Positions 16,004 through 24,312 of a stretch of 64,000 bases of DNA are shown one piece after another (position 1 is the stretch's first letter; every line of letters begins with the position of its first letter). The notes under the pieces were generated by a model. The model was not told the origin of the DNA. It saw only the letters and a list, made by a program, of their open reading frames with translations, and searched no databases. Position numbers and translations under genes: made by a program. The stretch comes from Chloroflexota bacterium (GTDB taxonomy: Bacteria; Chloroflexota; Anaerolineae; Anaerolineales; Villigracilaceae). The stretch lies in contig JACRPQ010000004.1 in assembly GCA_016223135.1 (NCBI GenBank), forward strand, positions 744,001-808,000, given 5' to 3'.

Positions 16004-16106
16004 CCCTCGACCTTCGACCTTCGACCTTCGACATTCGACTTTTGACCTTCGACATTCGACCTTCAACCTTCGACCTTCAACCTTCAACCTTCGACTTTCG
16101 ACTTGA
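16004..16106. repeat. CTTCGAC heptamer array
   Basis: cgaccttcgaccttcgaccttcgacattcgacttttgaccttcgac... about 100 bp between ubiA-like and moeA. Confidence 0.9.
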
Positions 16107-16109
16107 AAC

Positions 16110-17390
16110 ATGCCCGAATTCCTCACCCTCCTCCCTCCCGACGAAGCCCGCGCCCTCCTGCTCTCGCATCTCGCTTCGCGCGCGCCGGAGCCTGATTCTG
16201 AACAAATCAGCGTTCCCAACGCCTTGAACCGTATCCTCGCCGAAGACATCCTTGCCCCTCACCCGCTCCCCGAATTCCAGCGCTCCACCGTGGACGGGTA
16301 CGCCGTCCGTGCGCAGGATACCTTCGGCGCCTCCGACTCCCTGCCCGCTTACCTGACCCTCGCCGGCGAAGTGCCGATGGGCGACGCCCCCGCCTTTGAA
16401 ATCGAAGCGGGGCAATGCGCCCTCATCCACACCGGCGGCATGTTGCCCAAAGGCGCGGATGCGGTCGTGATGCTGGAGTACACACAACAGACATCCGAAG
16501 CCTCCAAAGACTTTGGAAGTCTAAAGAACCTGGAAATTGAAATCTTCCGCGCCGTTGCCACTGGAGAGAATATCATCCACATCGGCGAGGACGTGGCGCA
16601 GGGAGAACGCATCCTGCCCAAAGGCACGTTCCTGCGCCCTGCTGAAATTGGCGGCTTGATGGCGCTGGGCATCACGTCTGTGCGTGTGGTCAAACCTGTG
16701 AAAGTGGGGTTGATTTCAACAGGCGATGAAGTCATTGACCCAAGCCAAACGCCCCGTCCCGGGCAGGTGCGCGACATCAACTCCTACTCGCTGGGGGCGT
16801 TGGTCGAAAAAAGCGGAGGCGTGGCAAAACGCTATGGGATTATCAGCGACCAGTTTCAGGCGTTGAAAGAAGCGGCGGCGCAGGCGCTGTCTGAATGCGA
16901 TGCGCTCATCATCACGGCTGGCTCATCCGCATCCACCCGCGACATGACCGCCGAAGTCATCCGCTCGCTGGGTGAACCCGGCGTCCTCGTGCATGGCATC
17001 AACACCCGTCCCGGCAAACCGACCATCCTCGGCGTGTGCGGCGGCAAAGCCGTGATTGGATTGCCCGGCAACCCCGTCAGCGCGCTGGTCAACGGTTATC
17101 TGTTTGTCATGCCGGTGATTGAAAAGTTGCTGGGCGCGCTCCCCAAACCCAAAGCAGCGGTGCGGGCAAGGCTGACCGTCAACCTGCCCTCGCAAGCCGG
17201 GCGCGAAGACTGGTGGCCCGTGAAACTAATCGTACATCGTCAATCGAAAATCATAAATTACGATGCCGAGCCGATTTTCGGCAAAAGCAATTTGATTTTC
17301 ACACTGGCGGGCGCAGATGGACTCTTGCGCATCCCCCCCGACGCGACAGGCTTGAGCGCCGGTGAGGACGTGGATGTGATGTTGATTTAA
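16110..17390 (+). CDS. moeA: Molybdopterin molybdenumtransferase
   Basis: EFQRSTVDGYAVRAQD, GADAVVMLEYT, STGDEVIDPSQTPRPGQVRDINSYSL, GLPGNPVSALV. Confidence 0.9.
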   Translation: MPEFLTLLPPDEARALLLSHLASRAPEPDSEQISVPNALNRILAEDILAPHPLPEFQRSTVDGYAVRAQDTFGASDSLPAYLTLAGEVPMGDAPAFEIEAGQCALIHTGGMLPKGADAVVMLEYTQQTSEASKDFGSLKNLEIEIFRAVATGENIIHIGEDVAQGERILPKGTFLRPAEIGGLMALGITSVRVVKPVKVGLISTGDEVIDPSQTPRPGQVRDINSYSLGALVEKSGGVAKRYGIISDQFQALKEAAAQALSECDALIITAGSSASTRDMTAEVIRSLGEPGVLVHGINTRPGKPTILGVCGGKAVIGLPGNPVSALVNGYLFVMPVIEKLLGALPKPKAAVRARLTVNLPSQAGREDWWPVKLIVHRQSKIINYDAEPIFGKSNLIFTLAGADGLLRIPPDATGLSAGEDVDVMLI

Positions 17391-18335
17391 TCACTGCCAC
17401 GGCAATTTGTTCAAGTCCACGTTGCCGCCGCTGAGGATAACGCCAACCTTCAGCCCCGATAAATCAATCTTCTTTTCCCATAACACACCCACCGCCACCG
17501 CCGCCGACGGCTCGATGACGATTTTGACCCGCTCCCATACGAACCTCATCGCCTCGATGATGCCCCGCTCGCTGACCGTGACAATCTGCTCGACGTTTTG
17601 GCGGATGATGGGAAAGGTCAGCGCGCCGAGCGAGGTGAGCAAGCCGTCGGCAATCGTCTTCGGGTTGACCGAAGGGACGATTTTCCCCGCTTGCATCGAA
17701 CGATAGGCGTCGTCTGCCAATTCGGGTTCGGCGGCGATGACGCGGATGCCGGGCTTGAGTCCCTTTGCCGCGATGGAAGTTCCGCTCAACAGCCCGCCGC
17801 CGCCGACGGGCGCGATGACCACATCCAGGTCGGGGATTTCGGTCAGCAGTTCGAGCGCGGCGGTTCCCTGTCCGGCGATGACGCGTTCGTTGTCATAAGG
17901 ATGCACCACGGTCGCGCCCGTCTCAAGCCTGATTCTCCCCATCGTGCTTTCCCTCGCTTCGAGCGTTGGCTTGCAAAACGTGATCTGACCGCCGTAGCCC
18001 GCCACCGCGTCCTTTTTGACCTGCGGCGCGTTATCGGGCATGACGATGTAGGCGGGGATGCCGCACAGCCTCGCCGCGAGCGCCAGCGCCTGCGCGTGAT
18101 TCCCCGAAGAGTGCGTGACCACGCCGCGCTTCGCTTCCTCATCGCTCAATGAAAAGACCGCATTGCACGCGCCCCGAAATTTGAACGCCCCCACCTTTTG
18201 CATATTCTCGCACTTGAGAAACACCTGCACGCCCACGCGCTGATTGAGGCTTTCATTGGTTAGCACAGGCGTCCGATGTGCAAAGGGACGAATCCGTTCG
18301 GCGGCTTGCTGAATTTCAACGAGCGTGACAGACAT
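17391..18335 (-). CDS. Threonine/serine dehydratase (PLP)
   Basis: KCENMQKVGAFKFRGACNAVFSL, THSSGNHAQALALAARL, APVGGGGLLSGTSIA. Confidence 0.9.
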   Translation of the reverse strand: MSVTLVEIQQAAERIRPFAHRTPVLTNESLNQRVGVQVFLKCENMQKVGAFKFRGACNAVFSLSDEEAKRGVVTHSSGNHAQALALAARLCGIPAYIVMPDNAPQVKKDAVAGYGGQITFCKPTLEARESTMGRIRLETGATVVHPYDNERVIAGQGTAALELLTEIPDLDVVIAPVGGGGLLSGTSIAAKGLKPGIRVIAAEPELADDAYRSMQAGKIVPSVNPKTIADGLLTSLGALTFPIIRQNVEQIVTVSERGIIEAMRFVWERVKIVIEPSAAVAVGVLWEKKIDLSGLKVGVILSGGNVDLNKLPWQ

Positions 18336-18393
18336 GGGACTCCTCATTAATCGCGAAGGTCACAAAGGAACACAAAGGAAATGCTCTTCATCT

Positions 18394-18487
18394 AACTCAT
18401 GTTACCTGGTAGCGCGGGATTTCTCTCGCGTTTTCAAGCGATATGAATGTCGCACTACGAAGGAACTGCGTAAGGTGAGCCTATTAA
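18394..18487. repeat. Cloverleaf-type repeat, copy 1 (degenerate)
   Basis: aactcatgttacctggtagcgcgggatttctctcgcgttttcaagcgatatgaatgtcgcactacgaaggaactgcgtaaggtgagc. Confidence 0.8.
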
Positions 18488-18547
18488 TCTTCGTGTACGT
18501 TGTGGTTAAAAACCTTTTTGCAGTGAACTCACCAATTACCAATCGCT

Positions 18548-19459
18548 CTAATATCCTTTCTCGAAATCCACCTGATACTTCAACGGCTTGCCCTCAAGAT
18601 ACAGCCGATAGTTTTCCGCAAATATTTTGACAATATCTTCGGGGTAACTTCTGGCGGAGGTATGAAAGGTGAGATACAGATTGGGGGTTGCCCAGAAGGG
18701 ATGATGCGGCGGAAGCGGCTCGGGGTCGGTGACGTCCAGCACGGCGGCGGCAAGTTTTCCCTGCGTCAGCGCCTCGACCAACGCGGAGTCATCCACCGCA
18801 TTCCCTCGCCCGACGTTGATCAGCACTGCGTGCCGCGGCAGAGCGTCGAGCAGGGCGGCGTCCACGAGGCGGTTTGTTCCTTCCGTGCGCGGCAGGACGC
18901 AGACCAGGTAATCCAATCCGCTGGCAAATTTCAAAATGTCGGGAGGATGAAAATAGGCGTCCACATGACTGCAATCCTCGCTGGCGCGGGTGAAACCTCG
19001 CACCTGCATTCCGAAAAATTTTGCCGCGGCTGCCAGATGCGAACCGATCGAACCCACGCCCAGCAAACCAAGGGTTTTCCCCCGCAGGCGTCCAGATTCA
19101 GTGTTATCCCAGCGCCTTACCTGTTGGGAATGAATGCGTTCGAAAATTTTCTTCTCGAAAGCGAGAAGATAGCCGAACACATACTCAGTCATCAGTTCGC
19201 CAAACACGCCGCGGGCGTTGGTCAAAATGTAATCGCGGCGATGTCCCGGCTCGACCAGGTATTCCACGCCGGCATAAACGGATTGAATCCACTTCAGGCG
19301 GGTCAGATGCGGGAGCATGTCGCGGATGCGGCGCGGCTCGCCGAGGACGATGTCGCATTCGGCGGGATCGGTCACAACCTCCAAATGCGGCAGATTTGCC
19401 TCTCGAATCCACTGAACATACTCGTCGGCATCGTGGGAAACAATGAGCAGTTTTGGCAT
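18548..19459 (-). CDS. D-2-hydroxyacid dehydrogenase, NAD-binding
   Basis: GKTLGLLGVGSIGSHLAAAAKFFGMQVRGF; LINVGRGNAVDDSALVEAL. Confidence 0.85.
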   Translation of the reverse strand: MPKLLIVSHDADEYVQWIREANLPHLEVVTDPAECDIVLGEPRRIRDMLPHLTRLKWIQSVYAGVEYLVEPGHRRDYILTNARGVFGELMTEYVFGYLLAFEKKIFERIHSQQVRRWDNTESGRLRGKTLGLLGVGSIGSHLAAAAKFFGMQVRGFTRASEDCSHVDAYFHPPDILKFASGLDYLVCVLPRTEGTNRLVDAALLDALPRHAVLINVGRGNAVDDSALVEALTQGKLAAAVLDVTDPEPLPPHHPFWATPNLYLTFHTSARSYPEDIVKIFAENYRLYLEGKPLKYQVDFEKGY

Positions 19460-19463
19460 AACG

Positions 19464-19712
19464 TCATCGCACCAGTCTTGCCGCCAAAATCAAGGCTACT
19501 GCACCGCCCACAGCCACAAGAAAGCCCGTGAGGCTGAGACCCTGCGGCACAGCGATGCCCAGCGTGTTCAAAATCCCTGCGCCGACAAACGCGCCAAAGA
19601 TGCCGATGACGATGTTGGCAAGCGCGCCCATTCTGCGGTTCTTGCCCGTGAGAATGCTGGCGACCCATCCCGCCAGCGCGCCGAAAATAAGCCATACAAT
19701 GAAGTTGATCAT
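19464..19712 (-). CDS. GlsB/YeaQ/YmgE family membrane protein
   Basis: LIFGALAGWVASILTGKNRRMGALANIVIGIFGAFVGAGIL. Confidence 0.85.
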   Translation of the reverse strand: MINFIVWLIFGALAGWVASILTGKNRRMGALANIVIGIFGAFVGAGILNTLGIAVPQGLSLTGFLVAVGGAVALILAARLVR

Positions 19713-19770
19713 GTGTGCCTCCGAGTTTTGTTTTTATCCACAGATGAACACTGATAAAAGGAATTTGATT

Positions 19771-19856
19771 AACTTACCTTACGCGGTAGCGCGAGATTTA
19801 TCTCGCGTTTTCGGGCGACATAAATGTCGCGCTACGAAGGAACTGCGTAAGGTGAG
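19771..19856. repeat. Cloverleaf-type repeat, copy 2 (best preserved)
   Basis: ACCTTACGC/GCGTAAGGT outer stem, GTAGC/GCTAC, hairpins GCGAGAT-TT-ATCTCGC and GCGACAT-AA-ATGTCGC. Confidence 0.9.
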
Positions 19857-19890
19857 TGATTAATTTCATTTGTGTTTATCTGTGGCGAAC

Positions 19891-21156
19891 TTACCTTCTT
19901 ATCACCGCTTCCCTCTGCGGACCCACCCCAATCCACTTCACAGGGATGCCTGCCGCAGTCTCGACCATTTTCACGTAGTTCTGCGCCGGGGCGGGCAGTT
20001 GCTCGAATGACCTTGCTTTGCTGATGTCCTCGCTCCAGCCGGCGACGGTTTGATAAACGCACTCGACTCGCTCCAAGCCATAGGAATCCACCTCCGCGTA
20101 ACGGACGGCTTTCCCGTCCAGTTTGTAGCCCACGCAGACCTGAATCGCATCCAGCCCGCTCAGAATGTCCAACTTGGTCAGACATAGTTCGGTGATGCCG
20201 CTCAACTCGACGGCAGTGCGCACCAGTTCCAGGTCCAGCCAGCCGACGCGGCGGATGCGCCCGGTAGTGGCGGCGACCTCGCCGAACTTTCGGTATGCTT
20301 CGCTGGCGGTGTCGTGAATCTCCGTCGGCATGGGTCCCGCGCCAACGCGCGTGGTGTATGCCTTCGTTACGCCGACCACGTCCGTGATGTAACGCGGCGG
20401 GATGCCCAGCCCAGCCGAGGCGGCGGAGGGAATCGTCGTCGAAGCGGTGACGAACGGATACGTGCCCCAGTCCGTGTCCAGGAACGTTCCCATCGCCTGT
20501 TCGAGCAAAAAGTTTTTGTTCGCCTTCAAGCCCGCCTGCACGATGGGGAACAACTCCTTGATGTAGGGTTTGAGTTTCTCGTAATAGCCGCGATAGGTTT
20601 CGCGCACGTTTTCATATTGCAGCGTCTCGCCGCCCAGCGCAGCGATGATTTTGTTCTTCAACTCCAACTGCACCTTCAGCCGCTTCTCGAACGCATCGCT
20701 GGCGAAGTCGCTCCAGCGGATGCCGTTGTAACTGACCTTGTCGGCAAACACGGGACCGATGCCGCGCCGCGTCGTGCCTGTTGCGCCGGCGCCCTTCGCC
20801 TCCTCATACAAGCCATCCAAAATCTTGTGATACGGCATGATGATGTGCGAGCGCGGCGAGACCCACAGCCGCCCATCCACGTTCACGCCTGCTTTGTTGA
20901 GTGTCTCGATTTCCTCGAGCAGCACGGCGGGATCAACCACCACGCCGCCGCCAATCAGCCCCACCGTATTTTGCGCGAAGATGCCCGATGGCACGAGATG
21001 AATCTTGAACGTCCCAAACTCGTTGATGACCGTATGCCCGGCGTTGTTCCCGCCGTTGAAGCGCGCCACATAATCCGCGCGTTCTGCGAGAAAATCCACC
21101 GCTTTGCCCTTGCCCTCGTCGCCCCATTGTGTGCCAACCACTGCTGTAACAGACAT
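19891..21156 (-). CDS. purA: Adenylosuccinate synthase
   Basis: VVGTQWGDEGKGKAVDFLAERADYVARFNGGNNAGHTV; GTTRRGIGP. Confidence 0.95.
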   Translation of the reverse strand: MSVTAVVGTQWGDEGKGKAVDFLAERADYVARFNGGNNAGHTVINEFGTFKIHLVPSGIFAQNTVGLIGGGVVVDPAVLLEEIETLNKAGVNVDGRLWVSPRSHIIMPYHKILDGLYEEAKGAGATGTTRRGIGPVFADKVSYNGIRWSDFASDAFEKRLKVQLELKNKIIAALGGETLQYENVRETYRGYYEKLKPYIKELFPIVQAGLKANKNFLLEQAMGTFLDTDWGTYPFVTASTTIPSAASAGLGIPPRYITDVVGVTKAYTTRVGAGPMPTEIHDTASEAYRKFGEVAATTGRIRRVGWLDLELVRTAVELSGITELCLTKLDILSGLDAIQVCVGYKLDGKAVRYAEVDSYGLERVECVYQTVAGWSEDISKARSFEQLPAPAQNYVKMVETAAGIPVKWIGVGPQREAVIRR

Positions 21157-21158
21157 CT

Positions 21159-21235
21159 GACCTCCGACTTTCGACCTTCGACTTTTGACTTTCGACTTTC
21201 GACTTTTGACTTATGACCGTTGACTACCAACTAAC
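21159..21235. repeat. TTCGACT / TTTGACT heptamer array
   Basis: ccgactttcgaccttcgacttttgactttcgactttcgacttttgacttatgaccgttgac between purB and purA. Confidence 0.9.
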
Positions 21236-22623
21236 GACTCTCGAATCACCTCATCCGTCAACTCGACCGCCAGCCCAATATAGGATTCCGGCGAGAGACT
21301 CATCAGCCTGCCGCGCGTTTCCTCGTCCACATCCAGCGCCTCCACCCAGACCCGATAACTGATACTGTCCATTTGGCGTCCCCTCGTCTGTGACTTGAGC
21401 GACTCGTACGCGTCGCTGCGCCCCGCCGCGCGCAGGATGGTCTGCGCCCCCTCGCTGACGACCTCCCAATGCTGGTTCAACTCGGCTTTGATTTTCTCCT
21501 CGTCCGCCTCCACACGAGACATGCCGCGCGTGATGTTATTCCATGCCAGCAGTGTATGTCCCAGCGCAACGCCAAACGAACGCCGCACCGTCGAGTCAGA
21601 AAGGTCGCGCTGCAGGCGTGAGACCGCCAGTTTTTGGATGTAGTGGGTGAGCAGGGAGTTGGCGATTCCCAAATTGCCTTCCGCGTTCTCGAAGTCAATC
21701 GGGTTGACCTTCTGCGGCATGGTGGATGACCCGACCTCGCCTTCGACGACTTTCTGCTTGAGCCATCCCTCGCTGATGTACCGCCACATATCCTGCGCGT
21801 AGTCAAGAAGGATGGAGTTGGTTAGTTGAAGGGACTGGAAGTAGCGCAGCCAGTTGTCGTAGGGCAGGATTTGGGTTGTGACCAAATTTGGCTTCAAGCC
21901 GAGGCTTTGGATGAAGTCGCGGCTGAAGGCGAGCCAATCTATATTCGGGAAGGCGGCGTGCAGGGCGTTGAAATTCCCGACTGCGCCCGTGAGTTTTGCC
22001 TCGAATTTGTGAGCGGCGATTTCCTCGCGGCATTTGAGGAGGCGGGCAAGGTACACCGCAACCTCTTTGCCCAGCGTGGTCGGCACAGCGGGCTGACCGT
22101 GAGTCCGCGCGAGCATGGGCAGGGCGCGGTATCGCTTGGCAAAGTCACGCAGGGAGGCGAGCAGGGCGTCGAGCGCGGGGAGCAGGACCTGGTCGCGCGA
22201 GTCGCGCAGGGCGAGGGCTTGGGCGATGTTGTTTACGTCCTCGGAAGTCAAGCCGAAGTGGATGTAGGGCAGGATGCTGTTTTCTTCTTCCGTTGCGTAG
22301 GATGCGTTCTCTAACGCATCAGGGGGCGACGTTAGAGAACGTCGCTTACGCGATAAGAGTTCACGCAGAAAGTATTCAATCGCTTTGACGTCGTGCCGCG
22401 TGGTCTTTTCGTATTCCTGAATTTGGCGCGCGTCTTCATCCGTGAAGGCATCGAGGGAAAGGCTGAGGGGAGGGCAAATGCCAATTTTGGAAAGCGCAGA
22501 TAAAAAGTCCAGTTCGAGGCGGGCGCGGGAGCGGAGATAGGCAAATTCGGAGAAGAAGTCCCGCAGGGGGGAGGTGTCGTTCTCGTAGCGTCCATCGAGA
22601 GGCGAAAGAGCGTGAAGAGCCAT
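21211..22623 (-). CDS. purB: Adenylosuccinate lyase with an internal repeat-encoded segment
   Basis: ALHALSPLDGRYENDTSPLRDFFSE; IHFGLTSEDVNNIAQALAL; EGEVGSSTMPQKVNPIDFENAEGNL. Confidence 0.95.
   Translation of the reverse strand: MALHALSPLDGRYENDTSPLRDFFSEFAYLRSRARLELDFLSALSKIGICPPLSLSLDAFTDEDARQIQEYEKTTRHDVKAIEYFLRELLSRKRRSLTSPPDALENASYATEEENSILPYIHFGLTSEDVNNIAQALALRDSRDQVLLPALDALLASLRDFAKRYRALPMLARTHGQPAVPTTLGKEVAVYLARLLKCREEIAAHKFEAKLTGAVGNFNALHAAFPNIDWLAFSRDFIQSLGLKPNLVTTQILPYDNWLRYFQSLQLTNSILLDYAQDMWRYISEGWLKQKVVEGEVGSSTMPQKVNPIDFENAEGNLGIANSLLTHYIQKLAVSRLQRDLSDSTVRRSFGVALGHTLLAWNNITRGMSRVEADEEKIKAELNQHWEVVSEGAQTILRAAGRSDAYESLKSQTRGRQMDSISYRVWVEALDVDEETRGRLMSLSPESYIGLAVELTDEVIRESLVGSQRS
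22295..22351. repeat. 57-bp double-hairpin repeat located in-frame within purB
   Basis: GCGTAGGATGCGTTCTCTAACGCATCAGGGGGCGACGTTAGAGAACGTCGCTTACGC. Confidence 0.85.
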
Positions 22624-22662
22624 CAGCAAGCATTATAATTCGGGCGGTTCGTTCGCATAAGA

Positions 22663-22716
22663 GCGTAGGACATGTTCTCTAACGTGTCCGTCGGCGTTAG
22701 AGAACGCCGAGTACGC
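22663..22716. repeat. Double-hairpin repeat in the purB-guaB divergent intergenic region
   Basis: GCGTAGGACATGTTCTCTAACGTGTCCGTCGGCGTTAGAGAACGCCGAGTACGC. Confidence 0.85.
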
Positions 22717-22737
22717 AGTAATGTTTCAGGAGGCGGT

Positions 22738-24177
22738 ATGAAAATTTTGCCCGATGTGGCTTTGACGTACGACGATGTGCTGTTGGTGCCGCAGTATTCC
22801 GATGTGGAGTCGCGGCGGACGCTTTCGACGAAGAGTTGGTTGACGCGGAAGATTGCTTTGCAGTCGCCGATTGTTTCGGCAAACATGGACGTGGTGACCG
22901 AGAGCGAGATGGCGATTGCGATGGCGCGCGAAGGCGGGATCGGAATCATCCACCGCTTTATGACGATTGCCGAGCAGGCACGGCAGATCGAGCGCGTGAA
23001 GAAGGCGGAGTCTTTTATGGTGGATCATCCGATTACGATGACCGACCGTCAGACGGTGGGGGAGGTGAAGCGCATTGTGGAGGAGACAGGCACAGGCGGT
23101 ATTTTGATTCTCGATAAGGATGAGAAACTGGTCGGCATCGTCTCGACGCGCGATTTGTTGTTCGAGGGCGACGACGGCAAGCCTGTGACCGAAATCATGA
23201 CGCGCGAGGTGCACAGCGCTGCGCCTGGCACGTCGCTGAAGGAGGCGGAACAATTGTTACACAAGTTCCGCATCGAGAAACTTCCGCTCGTGGACGGCGA
23301 AGGCAAAGTGGTGGGGTTGATTACGCTGAAAGACATCATGAAGATTACGCAGTATCCCAAGGCAACGAAGGACGCGAAGGGACGGCTGGCAGTCGGTGCG
23401 GCAGTGGGGGTGCGTGATAAAGAGATGCGCCGCGTGGAGGCGGCTTTGGCAGCCGGCGCGGACTGTATCGTGGTGGATATTGCGCACGGCGATTCGCAAC
23501 TTGAAATCGAGATGATCAAGAGTATCCGCAGGCATTTTCCCGAAGCACAAATTATCGGTGGAAATGTGGCGACGGCGGATGGAACGAAGCGTTTGATTGA
23601 CGCGGGCGCGGATGCGGTAAAGGTCGGTGTGGGTCCCGGCTCGATTTGCATCACGCGGCAGGTGGCAGGTTCAGGCGTTCCGCAACTGACAGCCATCATC
23701 GAGTGCGCGGAGGCGGCGCGTCCGTATGGCATTCCCATTATTGCCGACGGCGGCATCCGCTACCCTGGCGATGTGGCGAAGGCGATTGCGGCGGGCGCCA
23801 GCACGGTGATGGTCGGGTCGCTGCTGGCAGGGACGGACGAAAGCCCGGGGCTCATCATGACGCGGCGCGGTCACCGTTACAAGGCGTCGCGCGGCATGGC
23901 GTCGCTGACAGCGAATATTGATCGCAACAAGCGCGAAGGCAACGACCTGACCCGCGAAGAGATCGAGGAGTACGTTGCCGAGGGCGTCGAGGCGGCGGTT
24001 CCATACCGCGGCAAGGTGCGCGAGGTGTTAACTCAACTGGTCGGTGGCTTGCAGTCGGGGATGAGTTACAGCGGCGCGCACACCATCGAGGAGTTTCAGC
24101 AAAAAGCCATTTTCGTGCGGATGACCGGAGCAGGGTTGCGGGAGTCGGGTCCGCATGATGTGGAGGTGTTGGGGTAA
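22738..24177 (+). CDS. guaB: IMP dehydrogenase
   Basis: [52 protein letters not shown]-type active-site loop; CBS region. Confidence 0.95.
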   Translation: MKILPDVALTYDDVLLVPQYSDVESRRTLSTKSWLTRKIALQSPIVSANMDVVTESEMAIAMAREGGIGIIHRFMTIAEQARQIERVKKAESFMVDHPITMTDRQTVGEVKRIVEETGTGGILILDKDEKLVGIVSTRDLLFEGDDGKPVTEIMTREVHSAAPGTSLKEAEQLLHKFRIEKLPLVDGEGKVVGLITLKDIMKITQYPKATKDAKGRLAVGAAVGVRDKEMRRVEAALAAGADCIVVDIAHGDSQLEIEMIKSIRRHFPEAQIIGGNVATADGTKRLIDAGADAVKVGVGPGSICITRQVAGSGVPQLTAIIECAEAARPYGIPIIADGGIRYPGDVAKAIAAGASTVMVGSLLAGTDESPGLIMTRRGHRYKASRGMASLTANIDRNKREGNDLTREEIEEYVAEGVEAAVPYRGKVREVLTQLVGGLQSGMSYSGAHTIEEFQQKAIFVRMTGAGLRESGPHDVEVLG

Positions 24178-24180
24178 GCC

Positions 24181-24310
24181 CCAGCCCCACCCCCTTCCCC
24201 TCCCCGACAAAGCGGGGAGGGGAGTACCCTCACCCTGGCTCCTCGCCGATAATCAGGGAGGGGAACGCCCCCACCCCCAGCCCATCCCCTATAAACGGAG
24301 AGGGGAGTAA
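24181..24310. repeat. GC-rich palindromic repeat cluster (about three hairpin units)
   Basis: cccttcccctccccgacaaagcggggaggggagtaccctcaccctggctcctcgccgataatcagggagggg...cccatcccctataaacggagaggggag. Confidence 0.85.
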
Positions 24311-24312
24311 GG

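Noticed and set aside
15983-16249. Repeat-encoded small ORFs (15983..16249 minus, 16042..16227 plus)
   Set aside because: Translations are just the CTTCGAC array (VESRRLKVEGRRLKVE, FDIRPSTFDLQPSTFD); no independent coding evidence.
19771-19856. Could the cloverleaf repeat be a tRNA gene?
   Set aside because: No T-loop GTTCGAANCC, no anticodon-arm geometry, no acceptor/discriminator pattern; multiple divergent copies with loop insertions.
20314-21216. 300-aa plus-strand ORF
   Set aside because: Antisense to purA, with its C-terminus encoded by the heptamer array.
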